The notes under the pieces were generated by a model. It searched no databases. It saw only the letters and a program-made list of their open reading frames with translations, and had not been told where the DNA came from. A program made the translations under genes and the position numbers. From CALLCD01 sp039196965 (GTDB taxonomy: Bacteria > Pseudomonadota > Alphaproteobacteria > Caulobacterales > Hyphomonadaceae), in NCBI GenBank assembly GCA_039196965.1, contig JBCCUK010000011.1:1-64000 (forward strand): a stretch of 64,000 bases of DNA, written 5' to 3'. Within the stretch, counting starts at the first letter, position 1; every line of letters starts with the position of its first letter. This document shows, piece by piece, positions 14,526 to 23,415 of this stretch.

Positions 14526-15782
14526 ATGGCCGTGAGACCGTTCCCCGGCTTTGGGGGCTATCAAGGATATCAAGGCTACCAGGGATATAGTGGTCATCAG
14601 GACGTTGGGTCGAATGACGACGCGCAGATAGAGTCGATTGCGCAGGCGCTTGCAGCCCCCAATCCCGCGCAGAGCCAGCTGCAGGCTCCCACGGATATGG
14701 ATCACCAGATTGCTGAACTGTTGATGCAGCGCGGCATGAGCTCAGAGCCGATTTATCATTGGGCCGGGGGTCTGGCCCGTATGGGGACGGCTGCCATTGC
14801 GGCATGGAAGTCCAGAAAGAACGAACGGCAGCAGGCGGAGTATGATGCGTCGGAAGACGAACGAATACAGGGGCTTGTTGATGCGTTGATGCTGGGGCCG
14901 AGAGACAGAGCGGCCTTCGAGCTCACAGGGCAGTTGCCGCAAGCTCAGCAGGGGCCAGAACCCTTTACACTAAATCCTGGACAAGCTCGCTTTAGCCCAG
15001 ATGGAAGCCAAATTGCGGCGCTTGATGCGCCGCCACCTGACTTGAAACCGGTTGAAGGCGATGGCGATATCTTCGCGTTCAATCCTCAGACGGGTGGCGC
15101 TGTGGCCACCGGCATCGGCAACAAGCCGCGCAGTGCGCCAATCAACATTCAGACCGGTGATGTTGACCAAGGCCAGCGTCCTATCTTGGGGCAGGTGCCA
15201 AAAGGCATGCAGGGCATCTATGATCCCGAAAAACAGAGATTTCGTTATGAGCCGGTTCAAGGCAGTGACGTCGAGAGGGATCGTGCCCAGGCAGGGCTTC
15301 GCGCCTTCTATAGCATTCAGGCTAGTGAAGAGCAGTTTACGACGGTTTCGTCAGCGATCGATAGAGCCATCGAGCAAGCTGACTTCTGGTCCGCAGGACT
15401 CATGGCACAAGCCACACAGGATATCGGATCAACCCCAGCCCGAAACCTCAAAGCCACACTTGATGCTGTCGTTGCCAATATCGGTTTCGATAAGCTGCAG
15501 GAGATGAGGGATAGCAGCGCAACCGGCGCAGCCCTCGGCAATGTCACCGAGAAAGAAATCACCTTCCTACAGTCGGTGCGCGGTTCACTGGATCAGATCC
15601 AGAGCCCTGAGCAGCTCATATCCACACTGGGAGATGTTAAAGCGTCAATCCAGCGTCTGCTGGAATATGAGCGTATCATATACGAGATCGAGTATGGCGG
15701 GCTTGCAAATGGCGGGGCCAGGACCATTGCGCCAACAGGACCACAGACGGAACTACCACCTGGCTTTGAGGTGGTTGAATGA
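14526..15782 (+). CDS. Virion-associated-type phage protein (418 aa)
   Basis: The N-terminus holds a short tandem repeat (GYQ repeated from residue 12). The central part is rich in Gln/Pro/Ala and contains FAFNPQTGGAVATG. The C-terminal half has a block I associate with phage internal or DNA-ejection proteins: LKATLDAVVANIGFDKLQEMR, then GAALGNVTEKEITFLQSVRGSLDQ (about 310-365), followed by a helical LLEYERIIYEIEYGG. It overlaps the next large gene by 4 nt (ATGA). Role in virion or DNA delivery is inference from these blocks and from the partner gene. Confidence 0.65.
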   Translation: MAVRPFPGFGGYQGYQGYQGYSGHQDVGSNDDAQIESIAQALAAPNPAQSQLQAPTDMDHQIAELLMQRGMSSEPIYHWAGGLARMGTAAIAAWKSRKNERQQAEYDASEDERIQGLVDALMLGPRDRAAFELTGQLPQAQQGPEPFTLNPGQARFSPDGSQIAALDAPPPDLKPVEGDGDIFAFNPQTGGAVATGIGNKPRSAPINIQTGDVDQGQRPILGQVPKGMQGIYDPEKQRFRYEPVQGSDVERDRAQAGLRAFYSIQASEEQFTTVSSAIDRAIEQADFWSAGLMAQATQDIGSTPARNLKATLDAVVANIGFDKLQEMRDSSATGAALGNVTEKEITFLQSVRGSLDQIQSPEQLISTLGDVKASIQRLLEYERIIYEIEYGGLANGGARTIAPTGPQTELPPGFEVVE

Positions 15783-18700
15783 GCGAATACGCCGTCAATC
15801 CTCAGACTGGGCAAGTCCTAAAGCGTGACGGGCAGGGCGGTTGGACCAAAGTCCAGTCGGCACGAAATGCTGGCGGCGAAGTGCTTATCAATGAAGGGGC
15901 AGGTTGGACGTCGATCCCTGGCAGATCCTCTCAGGCGTCAGCATCGACTTCAAATCTCGGTCTATCTGCAACGCCGCAAGCCGGACCGGATCAGAACCGG
16001 GTTCGTCAATTTGCACAGCAGCTGCAGGCCGATGGATTTGCTTCGAATTGGTCTGATGACGAACTAATGACCCGCGCGCAAGAAATAGCGCGGCAAAACC
16101 CAACTGGACGCATCAGGACAGCACCTGCTTCGAGCATCGATGCACCCCCGAATGAATTACGGGGGCCGGTCGAGAGCTCGCAAAAGAATATCGGCCCTGG
16201 ATGGGGCGGACGGGCCCAGGCCGCAAGTATCTCAGCCATTGATACTGTCAACCAGTTTCCGGGCGCTGGCCATGTCATGCGCGGCATCGTCGGGGGTGTG
16301 AACACAGCACTTGGCGGGGATGAAACAACGCTCGCACCGATAAATGAAACGTTCGATGCGGCCAAACTAGAAGCTGTTGAGACGCACCCGAATTCGTCAA
16401 GTGTGGGAGATTTAGCCGCCTTTGCATCAGGCCCTGGACAAATCATTTATCAGGGGGGCGCAAAGGTCGGTGCCCCGATCATGGCCCAAGTTTCTAAGCG
16501 GGTGTCAGGGTCGGGCGTACCGGCCAGGCTTGCGCGGTACGCTACACGGCTCGCCGGTTTGGGTGCCGTTGGAGCGGCCGAAGTGGCAGGATCTGATGCA
16601 ACGCAGGGTGCGCGCAACGAAGCATTGCTGACGGGGCAGGAGCCAACGCTTGAAAGGGGCCTGGAGCTAGGCAAGGAAGCCCTTCAGAATCCATTGAACT
16701 ATGCCGGGCTGCCTATGATCAGCCTGCTCTATCGGACCCTGCGCGCGCCCGCGTCCAAGGTCTCCGGGCTCTTTACCGGAACCGGCTCCTCGGTGACGCC
16801 GCGCAATGTACAGCGCCAGATTGAGCGCGCGACCGGCGGTGCAGTTCCGTCTAATGCGAGCATGAACCAGGCCGCAGGAGATCTGAACGCTGGCATGTTT
16901 GGTGAGGACATGACGCGTCGCGCGGTCAAGGATTATGGCCACCTGATGCAGGCGCTCCAAAACGCCGATGTTCCCCCGGATCGTATCATTACGGGGTTCA
17001 ACCGCATCGCCAATAGCGGCATCGAGCCCGGAAGCCGGGATGATCTGACAAGGCTGCTGGAGCGGGAGTTTGCCTCCGAATATCCGGGTGTTGTCCGCAA
17101 CCTTCGCGAATTCCTCCTTAAGGTGGGGATCGAAGGCAAGCCGGGCATTCAACAGACACTGCGCGGCCGCTCCGATATACTGCGCCAAAGTCAGGCGAAT
17201 GAACTTCGAACCAGTGCGCAGACAGAGCTGGGATCGCAACCGCGCATTCAAGCGGGTGATGAACTCAATGACCAACTTCGCACCAAAGGTGCCGAATACG
17301 ATCGGCTGCTGGCGGCGGCTCCGCGCAATTCGCAGTACGCCGATGAAGCAGCAGAATTGGCCCTTAGGGCGCCGGAGCTTTCCGACGCACTAGCTGCCCA
17401 GGCTCGGAATGCTGGCGTTGATGTTGAAACCCTAGTTCGCCGCAATCCCTTTGCTGCATTGCATTGGGTGCAGTCGCAGATTACCGACCCATCGCTTGGT
17501 CCAACGAGGCGATCAATGCAGGACCTGCTGGAGCGCGGCGTTCCCGGGTACAAGCAGTTGCGTAACGAATATCACCGGATTGCCACGGCCAGGGATGCGC
17601 TCGGCTACTTTGATCAGCAGACTGGCCAATATGTTCCAGGCATTGGCGACAGGCTTGCAGGACGCGGAAACTCTCTTACGGGTGCAGCAAAGAATGAGCT
17701 GGGCGCAGATCATCTGGCGAGAGAGTACACCAAGCTTGCCGAGTTTGATGATCAGGCTGCGAAAGCGGCGGATCTGTCATTCAGGGATGTGGTCACAGAC
17801 CCCTTGAGAGGCACCCGCACAACTGGCTTGGACAATTACGGGCAAGATGTTGCAGGCGCACGCCTCGGAGCCATGCAGACAGAGGGTGTCACGGACAGCC
17901 TAACTCAGATCCTCGGACAAAGAGGACAGCGGCTGAGCGATACAATCCGGCGCATTGTCGATGAGAGACAGTATCTTGCCGACATTGGTTCTGGAACGGG
18001 GAGCAACACTGTCAACAAGGCCCAGGCGTCAACCAATGGTGCACAGCCCATGTCTCACGGGCTGGGACGGCTAACGACAGATGCTGGCTCTGCGGCGCTC
18101 CTTGACGGCGCTCTGATGATGACGGGTAACGTCCCCATTGTGACGGCCTTGCGCTGGGGCGCTCCAGGGCTTGCGAGAAGGTTCCAGCCACGACCGAATA
18201 CGCAAGCGCGCATTGCCGAGCGCATGACAAGACCGTTGAATGAAGCCGCACCGTCAGCGAGCGAGATGGATATTGCCCGTTTGCTAATGCGCCCCAATGC
18301 CAATCGCCGGAACTATGTCGAGAGCATCGCCGATTTGCTTACGTCATCACAAGTTGGCTCGCCGCCTCGCACCCGGTCGCGAGGTCGTGAAAGTGAAGCT
18401 GGGTCTATTGATCCGCGCTTGCTCGGTCTCAATGCTCAGAATGATCTTCTTTCCTCTGCAACGGAGAACCCATCGCGTACCCAAATTGGCCGTATGATGG
18501 GCCAGCAGAAACGACAGGGCAGCCTACCAATTGTCCGGCTAATTCAAACGGAAGATGGGAGGGTCCTCGCATTCGATGGAACTCGCTATACCCATGCCGA
18601 CTTTGCGAATTCTTTGGGCGTTGATTTCGGAACGGTCGGTCGCGCAGTGGTCCAGAACACGCCCGATCAGCCTCGAAACCTTCAGTGGTTCGATGCCAAT

Positions 18701-19540
18701 GACCAACCTTGGCAATTCCACAGCCGAACACAGGAGCCGACGCGTGCAGCCGCGTTCAATGATCCGAGATTATCCGCGCAGGAAAACCGTATCGTTGAAA
18801 TGCGCCGCAATGGCTTCACCAATCAGGACATTGCGGACCTTGATGATACATCGCCGGAAACGGTCAAGGTCGCGCTTTCAAAGGCTCGCAGAAAAGCACC
18901 AGACATCGAGATCCCCCGCATGCAGGTCGGACAAAGGGGAACGCTGCTTCCGATTGTTCGGGAGCTAAGCGAACAGTATCCAGACCTGAACGCCACACAG
19001 ATTGCCGAGCGGGCGAGCGCAAGACTAGGGCGAACGGTGACCCGCGATAACGTCTATGTCGCGCAATCGAGACTTCGCCATGGACGCACCGAAGGCTTGG
19101 AAGAGGGCTTTGTCGATCCCGATATCCTTCGCGTAGGTGCCAATATGATCATGAGGGGTCCGGTTTCTGGTGGCGTCCAGGGCGGCATGATTGGTGCCAT
19201 GGTCCCGGCCAACGATTCTGAGCAGCTGAAGCAAAACATCTTCACGGGAATGACTGTTGGGGCGTTCGGCGGAAGCGCCCGCTCTCACCACCGCAACGGT
19301 GGCAGGCGTACACAAACGGGTATTATAACCAATCGCGGTAACGGCGCTCGCGAGGGAACTCGCGCACGGCGTCAGGTGGGTCAGGCAGGCAAACCAAGTC
19401 AGCGAGACCGGGCAATCGAGCTGCGAAGCGCAGGGATGACCGATCAGCAGATTGCAAGCGAATTGAGTTTGAGTCTCGATCAGGTAAACAATCTACTGCT
19501 TGGTGTGCCACGACCAAAGATCCGTCGTGTTGGCGGTTAG
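15779..19540 (+). CDS. Giant phage-type protein (1253 aa) with C-terminal HTH-like repeats
   Basis: This resembles large internal or ejected virion proteins of podovirus-like phages. It opens with SEYAVNPQTGQVLKRD, echoing the NPQTG of its neighbour. Glycine/alanine-rich amphipathic segments (about 155-300) could enter membranes, and the middle (about 420-760) is long and helical. The C-terminal 300 residues hold three HTH-like units: RIVEMRRNGFTNQDIADLDDTSPETVKVALSKARR (about 1003-1037), NATQIAERASARLGRTVTRDNVYVAQSRLRHG (about 1064-1100) and RAIELRSAGMTDQQIASELSLSLDQVNNLLLG (about 1212-1245). A DNA-binding tail on a virion protein is odd. It could instead be a large polyvalent protein of a mobile element. 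Confidence 0.65.
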   Translation: MSEYAVNPQTGQVLKRDGQGGWTKVQSARNAGGEVLINEGAGWTSIPGRSSQASASTSNLGLSATPQAGPDQNRVRQFAQQLQADGFASNWSDDELMTRAQEIARQNPTGRIRTAPASSIDAPPNELRGPVESSQKNIGPGWGGRAQAASISAIDTVNQFPGAGHVMRGIVGGVNTALGGDETTLAPINETFDAAKLEAVETHPNSSSVGDLAAFASGPGQIIYQGGAKVGAPIMAQVSKRVSGSGVPARLARYATRLAGLGAVGAAEVAGSDATQGARNEALLTGQEPTLERGLELGKEALQNPLNYAGLPMISLLYRTLRAPASKVSGLFTGTGSSVTPRNVQRQIERATGGAVPSNASMNQAAGDLNAGMFGEDMTRRAVKDYGHLMQALQNADVPPDRIITGFNRIANSGIEPGSRDDLTRLLEREFASEYPGVVRNLREFLLKVGIEGKPGIQQTLRGRSDILRQSQANELRTSAQTELGSQPRIQAGDELNDQLRTKGAEYDRLLAAAPRNSQYADEAAELALRAPELSDALAAQARNAGVDVETLVRRNPFAALHWVQSQITDPSLGPTRRSMQDLLERGVPGYKQLRNEYHRIATARDALGYFDQQTGQYVPGIGDRLAGRGNSLTGAAKNELGADHLAREYTKLAEFDDQAAKAADLSFRDVVTDPLRGTRTTGLDNYGQDVAGARLGAMQTEGVTDSLTQILGQRGQRLSDTIRRIVDERQYLADIGSGTGSNTVNKAQASTNGAQPMSHGLGRLTTDAGSAALLDGALMMTGNVPIVTALRWGAPGLARRFQPRPNTQARIAERMTRPLNEAAPSASEMDIARLLMRPNANRRNYVESIADLLTSSQVGSPPRTRSRGRESEAGSIDPRLLGLNAQNDLLSSATENPSRTQIGRMMGQQKRQGSLPIVRLIQTEDGRVLAFDGTRYTHADFANSLGVDFGTVGRAVVQNTPDQPRNLQWFDANDQPWQFHSRTQEPTRAAAFNDPRLSAQENRIVEMRRNGFTNQDIADLDDTSPETVKVALSKARRKAPDIEIPRMQVGQRGTLLPIVRELSEQYPDLNATQIAERASARLGRTVTRDNVYVAQSRLRHGRTEGLEEGFVDPDILRVGANMIMRGPVSGGVQGGMIGAMVPANDSEQLKQNIFTGMTVGAFGGSARSHHRNGGRRTQTGIITNRGNGAREGTRARRQVGQAGKPSQRDRAIELRSAGMTDQQIASELSLSLDQVNNLLLGVPRPKIRRVGG

Positions 19541-19719
19541 AAGATGCAGGTAATTTCGTCGATCCCGAGCAGCTTTGCGATGGATTCAATTCGTGTGCGC
19601 TCTTTACGGCAATCTGGATGGCGTTTGCCGAGCTCCTTGCACATTAGACGGTACTCCGCCAGCAGACTGGTCAGCATATTCATGGAGGCGGGCGGCTCCG
19701 GCATTGGCTTCTCATACAT
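19537..19719 (-). CDS. Hypothetical 60-aa protein
   Basis: MYEKPMPEPPASMNMLTSLLAEYRLMCKELGKRHPDCRKERTRIESIAKLLGI... is a small helical protein with two cysteines. It starts 2 nt after the stop of the upstream minus-strand gene, so the two look co-transcribed. It overlaps the end of the 1253-aa gene by 4 nt in convergent orientation. No family recognised. Confidence 0.5.
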   Translation of the reverse strand: MYEKPMPEPPASMNMLTSLLAEYRLMCKELGKRHPDCRKERTRIESIAKLLGIDEITCIF

Positions 19720-19721
19720 GA

Positions 19722-19901
19722 CTAGCTCACTCGGTATGGCGTTAGGCCAAAGGTTTCGGCGTATAGTTCAACGCCTTCCCATTGTAGTGCGAGTTGCTCG
19801 TCGGTCTTATCGCCGTCCCGGATCGCATCTTCGTAACTTAAGATCAGGAGATGCAGCGTCTCGTCTGCGCCTGATTGGGTTGTTTCGTTGGATTGCTGCA
19901 T
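19722..19901 (-). CDS. Hypothetical 59-aa protein
   Basis: ATG 19901 to TAG 19722 encodes MQQSNETTQSGADETLHLLILSYEDAIRDGDKTDEQLALQWEGVELYAETFGLTPYRVS. It is acidic and helical and looks like a genuine protein. A GAGG sequence lies about 8 nt upstream of the ATG. It sits in a three-gene minus-strand islet inside the plus-strand phage region. Function unknown. Confidence 0.5.
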   Translation of the reverse strand: MQQSNETTQSGADETLHLLILSYEDAIRDGDKTDEQLALQWEGVELYAETFGLTPYRVS

Positions 19902-19991
19902 GGTCGCGCCCTCACATTTGTTGCGGTGGCGGAATGATTGCCAGCGATGATTGCCGAGAGGTTAACGCGGTCGCCTTGGAGGAGCCACGCG

Positions 19992-20243
19992 TCAGCAGAT
20001 CCTGGAAACGTGTTCTATTCCATTCCGATCTGCGAAGAGCTGAATTCCGCGCCGGATCTCATCGAGAATTGGATCGTCCTTGTCTCGCCGTTTGCGCTCG
20101 TGCTCATATGCGCGTTCCAATACGAAAAGCGCTTCGCTCAAAGGGTCTAGATCCGGACACCCAGGATCATTCCAGACGTCCGAACAGAACCTTCGAAACT
20201 CTGGATCATCGAGAAAATTCTGAAGCTCAGTGTCATCCAGCAT
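19992..20243 (-). CDS. Hypothetical acidic protein (83 aa)
   Basis: MLDDTELQNFLDDPEFRRFCSDVWNDPGCPDLDPLSEALFVLERAYEHERKRRDKDDPILDEIRRGIQLF... is acidic and helical, with two cysteines. It is divergent from the CxxC/HGGATP gene with an 18-nt gap between starts, so their promoters must overlap genes. No family recognised. First of the minus-strand islet. Confidence 0.55.
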   Translation of the reverse strand: MLDDTELQNFLDDPEFRRFCSDVWNDPGCPDLDPLSEALFVLERAYEHERKRRDKDDPILDEIRRGIQLFADRNGIEHVSRIC

Positions 20244-20260
20244 AGGAGAAGTCTATCACT

Positions 20261-20452
20261 ATGTCCTGCGAAACCATAGAGGATCTTTATAGCCGACACC
20301 GCAAACGCTGTGGAGCCAAAACCCGCTCGGGCGCGCCTTGCCAATGTAAGGTTGTTCCCGGCCGCACTCGTTGCAAGCTGCATGGCGGGGCAACACCGTT
20401 GAGACGTCAGATGATAAATAATCAATATAAATCAAATCGGGGTGTTGGTTAG
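20261..20452 (+). CDS. Small 'HGG' motif protein of phage packaging regions
   Basis: This 63-aa protein carries CGAKTRSGAPCQCKV...GRTRCKLHGGATP, a cysteine/histidine pattern I know from small genes beside terminase genes in alphaproteobacterial prophages. It may bind zinc through Cys22, Cys32, Cys43 and His46. Usually the HGGxSTGP tail continues; here it is HGGATP then a short basic end. Next to it lies the small terminase-like gene, 2 nt downstream. Confidence 0.7.
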   Translation: MSCETIEDLYSRHRKRCGAKTRSGAPCQCKVVPGRTRCKLHGGATPLRRQMINNQYKSNRGVG

Positions 20453-20453
20453 A

Positions 20454-20768
20454 ATGAGCCGAGGCGGAAAAAGAGTTGGAGCCGGCCGTCCAAAAGGTGC
20501 GCTAGGAACCAAAACTGTGCTGATTCGCAATGCTGTTTTGGAAGCCGCTGAGGCTGTCGGCGAGGATGGTAATGGCAAAGATGGTTTGGTTGGATACCTA
20601 AAAGATCTTGCTATCAATGAAAGGAAATCGTTCGCAACTTTGCTTAGTCGCGCAATGCCAATGCAGGTCGAAGCCAGCGCCGATGGAGCCGGTGAGCCGG
20701 TAACTGTCAAAATACAATACGTCGGCGCGAAAGATGAAAGAAGCCGGGGCCTTAAAACGGAGGCCTAA
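20454..20768 (+). CDS. Phage packaging-type protein, small-terminase-like
   Basis: From ATG 20454 (MSRGGKRVGAGRPKGALG), 104 aa. The basic 'RGGKRxGAGRPKG' opening followed by helices is common in small phage proteins placed just before the large terminase. Function as a small terminase subunit is likely but not shown. No large terminase follows: the next 200 nt hold only a broken coding-like stretch. Confidence 0.55.
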   Translation: MSRGGKRVGAGRPKGALGTKTVLIRNAVLEAAEAVGEDGNGKDGLVGYLKDLAINERKSFATLLSRAMPMQVEASADGAGEPVTVKIQYVGAKDERSRGLKTEA

Positions 20769-20794
20769 AACGGATCACTATTTCTGAAGCCTAG

Positions 20795-20998
20795 AAGGCT
20801 AATACAAACCCTTCGAAACAAGACTATCCTGCTTTTTTAGAGGCCATACGCGCGAGGCGTCTTCTGATTCAGAAAAGAGGACTCCTGAAAATTCAGAAGG
20901 GTAAAATCCTCCGAGCATCCGAGGTTGCGGACTGCCTTCAACATTGCCCGAGAGTCGCAGATAATGAATTTGGTAGATGGAGTGGCGCAGTTTGTTGA
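20795..20998 (+). pseudogene. Coding-like remnant without start codon
   Basis: The frame reads KANTNPSKQDYPAFLEAIRARR, then LLIQKRGLLKIQKGKILRAS, then EVADCLQHCPRVADNEFGRW, SGAVC and a stop. It has protein-like composition but no ATG/GTG/TTG start near its 5' end, and a stop (TAG 20792) separates it from the previous gene. It may be a decayed phage gene. The opposite-strand 84-aa frame over the same DNA looks less natural. Confidence 0.35.
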
Positions 20999-21128
20999 AA
21001 CGCGACCGTAGGGCCGCTCTGTCGCTTACTATTGTAGGCTTTAGTGTCCCCACACGCGGGTTTCACCTGTGGACGCTATACTGGTCATGCCAGCAAATTT
21101 GCGGGCAGTTAATCAAAGGGAGCACTCC

Positions 21129-21371
21129 ATGATTCGCTGCGACACTTATATCCGTACATGTATCGACGAACTTGAAGCAAAGATCTTAGATTTGAAACGG
21201 GTCGCAAAGCCATTCCGTAAAAGCATGGCATCGTCGATGATTAGATTTCCCGATCGATCAGAGCGCGACACAACGATGGAGACATTAGCGGATATCGAAC
21301 AGGAGCTCTGTAATTGCCGACAGAGCATTTCAATGTATGAGAGTTTTCTCGAGGCAGAGGAGAATTCATAG
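21129..21371 (+). CDS. Hypothetical 80-aa protein
   Basis: From ATG 21129 with GGGAG 7 nt upstream: MIRCDTYIRTCIDELEAKILDLKRVAKPFRKSMASSMIRFPDRSERDTTMETLADIEQELCNCRQSISMYESFLEAEENS. Two helices with coiled-coil character, no signal. It is followed 2 nt later by the next gene, so the two form an operon. Function unknown. Confidence 0.6.
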   Translation: MIRCDTYIRTCIDELEAKILDLKRVAKPFRKSMASSMIRFPDRSERDTTMETLADIEQELCNCRQSISMYESFLEAEENS

Positions 21372-21373
21372 AA

Positions 21374-21916
21374 TTGAAAGCAGCGGATCATTTAGAAAAG
21401 ATCGTCTTGCCGGCCGTTCGAGAGTTCTTCGCCGCTGAAGATTCGCTTTCAGCGCCAGCACAAGACCAATCTCCGGAAGCAGAATACTTCAAAGTAACAG
21501 CGCTACGCCGAGCTCGAACTGCGTCGATTGAATTGAATCACCTTGCAGACACCCATGCTAATTTCACACAATCTTCGCTGGCTTCAGTACGGACGCTCAT
21601 ATCGAGCAACTGCACCATGCTCCGCTCCAATACTATGTGCCACGATTGCTCGTTATTGCGGGACATCGCCGATGTCTTCAAGCATAGCAGCATCGATCGA
21701 AAAAGCGCCACCATTAAACACTCAAAGGCTGTTGTAACCGTTTCTACGGGATATGGTGAATTAGGCTACGGTGAAGGCAAATTCGACGGTACTGAGCAAA
21801 TCATTGTGGAACTTCCGAATGGTGACAAACGGGCCTTGTCAAGCATTCTCCAAAATGTGGTTGATGCATGGCGACGACTGTTGGTTCTTTCTTTACCGCC
21901 GGTTTCTGAGTTTTAG
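21374..21916 (+). CDS. Conserved hypothetical protein (180 aa)
   Basis: It starts with TTG 21374, 11 nt after GAGGAG in the end of the preceding gene. The central CHDCSLLRDIADVFKHSSIDRK and the following GYGELGYGEGKFDG...VELPNGDKRALSSILQNVVDAWR match a pattern I have seen in uncharacterised bacterial proteins, without a known function. Soluble. It pairs with the 80-aa gene as a two-gene unit of cargo type. Confidence 0.6.
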   Translation: MKAADHLEKIVLPAVREFFAAEDSLSAPAQDQSPEAEYFKVTALRRARTASIELNHLADTHANFTQSSLASVRTLISSNCTMLRSNTMCHDCSLLRDIADVFKHSSIDRKSATIKHSKAVVTVSTGYGELGYGEGKFDGTEQIIVELPNGDKRALSSILQNVVDAWRRLLVLSLPPVSEF

Positions 21917-22027
21917 GCGCGAACTTCGGGAACGGCTTGTTCAATTACGGTTCGAGCCATCTCGTAAGTACGACCAGATCCGAGACCAGCGACGCGGGCG
22001 GCGTGGTCCCGTGTCTCGCCGCGTACT

Positions 22028-22054
22028 AAGTCCGGAAAATTTTCCGGACTTTTT
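22028..22054. terminator. Bidirectional intrinsic terminator
   Basis: A perfect 24-bp palindrome (22028-22051, arms AAGTCCGGAAAA / TTTTCCGGACTT) followed by more T residues. It lies 110 nt after the 180-aa gene and 40 nt after the possible minus-strand small gene, so it can serve both directions. Confidence 0.75.
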
Positions 22055-22092
22055 GGCCTTCGATTTCGACCCACTAGTTTACTTGCAACCGC

Positions 22093-22278
22093 TTACGCAA
22101 TTCCTACTCGTTCGGTGACCGTAAAGTCTTTTCGCATCTCGTTCTCGTCGTGCTCGCCCTCAACAAGCGAAGTGACGTTCACAACGCGGGCTTCAATCTC
22201 TATCCAGCCGAGAATGTTTTGAGAGAGGTTTGCTACTTCGCAATTTGCTGATCCTCGGCTTATTATCTGAAAATCCAA
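22093..22278 (-). CDS. Possible small protein (61 aa)
   Basis: MDFQIISRGSANCEVANLSQNILGWIEIEARVVNVTSLVEGEHDENEMRKDF... looks protein-like, is divergent from the 210-aa gene with 22 nt between starts, and ends before a bidirectional terminator. No strong ribosome-binding site. No family recognised. Confidence 0.35.
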   Translation of the reverse strand: MDFQIISRGSANCEVANLSQNILGWIEIEARVVNVTSLVEGEHDENEMRKDFTVTERVGIA

Positions 22279-22300
22279 AGTAGAACCTTATGAGAATTCA

Positions 22301-22933
22301 ATGAAGTTCCGTCTTACCTATGAGGGGAAATTGCTAGGTGCGAGCAGAAATAGTCCGCGAGCTGCACATAAGAACGACATAAGACTCCAGCTTCATCCAC
22401 AGCTAAAACGATTGTGGCAAGCGAATGCCTGGCTGAAAGACCTTGCAGGATTGAAGTTCCCCAAATTCGCAGAAGCTGTAAAAGGACAAACCCTTAGAAA
22501 TCCGGGCCATTGGGATAACTGCCAAACGTATAGTGAGTTATTGCCTCTCCATCATAGGCACCATGGGCAAATGTGGTCTCCACTGATCAGGCAAGAGATG
22601 CAGTTGAGTTGTGCGGTTGATATCCTTTTTCTGCGCGAAGGTGCCAGGGGCGGCATCTTAAACGTTGGCGATATTGATGGGCGGCTAAAGACCTTATTCG
22701 ACGCGCTTGCAATTCCAAGGAGTCCTGCAGGTCTTCCGGAGCCTAGACCAAAAGATTCTATATACGTGTTGCTAGGTGACGACTCACTAATTTCCCGCGT
22801 TAGCGTGGAGACCGACGAATTGCTTCAGCCAACGAGTAGTAATGTTGGCCAAAACGATTCCAGATTAGTGATAACTGTGAACATTACGCCTATGATTGCG
22901 AACTATTTTACTCTTGGATTTACCGGCGACTAG
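22301..22933 (+). CDS. RusA-like protein (210 aa)
   Basis: The block VGDIDGRLKTLFDALAIPR...IYVLLGDDSLISRVSVET (about 125-170) matches the core of RusA-type Holliday-junction resolvases (D-x-D-N-x-x-K-x-x-x-D-A-L ... DD-x-x-I), with Asp, Lys and the DD pair present. The protein is longer than RusA (about 120 aa), with an N-terminal extension rich in His (PLHHRHHGQMW). It may be a family of uncharacterised relatives rather than a resolvase. It is monocistronic and followed by an intrinsic terminator. Confidence 0.55.
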   Translation: MKFRLTYEGKLLGASRNSPRAAHKNDIRLQLHPQLKRLWQANAWLKDLAGLKFPKFAEAVKGQTLRNPGHWDNCQTYSELLPLHHRHHGQMWSPLIRQEMQLSCAVDILFLREGARGGILNVGDIDGRLKTLFDALAIPRSPAGLPEPRPKDSIYVLLGDDSLISRVSVETDELLQPTSSNVGQNDSRLVITVNITPMIANYFTLGFTGD

Positions 22934-22963
22934 TGGCCACTCTCAGTGAGAAATAGCCCTCGC

Positions 22964-22987
22964 ATCGGACTGTCTGCCGATTTTTTT
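22964..22987 (+). terminator. Rho-independent terminator
   Basis: Stem ATCGG/CCGAT over an 8-nt loop followed by TTTTTTT, 31 nt after the stop of the RusA-like gene. Confidence 0.7.
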
Positions 22988-23087
22988 GTTTCAAATTTGA
23001 TCGTTGGAAGTGCTTCTTTTTACTTCAAAAGGTGCCGCCCACTAGTCTCCATATAGATGCTTATCGTCGTTGAAATGTGTCTCACCG

Positions 23088-23303
23088 CTAACTCCGCGAG
23101 TGTTTATATGACAGTTCTAGCGTTCTTGTTTCGGCAATTTCTCTTTTCACGTTTCCATCAAACTCAATGATGCTGGCCCGCTCTAGAAAATCGATCCATT
23201 CGCCGACGTGAGCATCGTGCTGGGCAATGCTCTTGAGCCTTACGTTCAACGCAAGGACTGGTCGATACTTTTTGTAGATCGGAAGTGCTTGGACAGCGGT
23301 CAT
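23088..23303 (-). CDS. Possible small protein (71 aa)
   Basis: MTAVQALPIYKKYRPVLALNVRLKSIAQHDAHVGEWIDFLERASIIEFDGNVKREIAETRTLELSYKHSRS is soluble and plausible. A purine-rich GAGAAAG precedes the ATG. It lies 112 nt downstream of the DUF3987 gene on the same strand and could be the last gene of the replication operon. No family recognised. Confidence 0.45.
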   Translation of the reverse strand: MTAVQALPIYKKYRPVLALNVRLKSIAQHDAHVGEWIDFLERASIIEFDGNVKREIAETRTLELSYKHSRS

Positions 23304-23415
23304 TTCTTTCTCTTGTCAATGAACACACCCCCGTGTGGATCATGTGAATTGAGCTAATGATTGCTCCAGCGATCGTTATCAACACCATTCGCACAATTCA
23401 CATAGGGGTATCATT

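Noticed and set aside
14526..14600. CRISPR-like or satellite DNA repeat at the start of the 418-aa gene
   Set aside because: The short GYQ codon repeat is in frame and only a few units long; a protein repeat, not an array.
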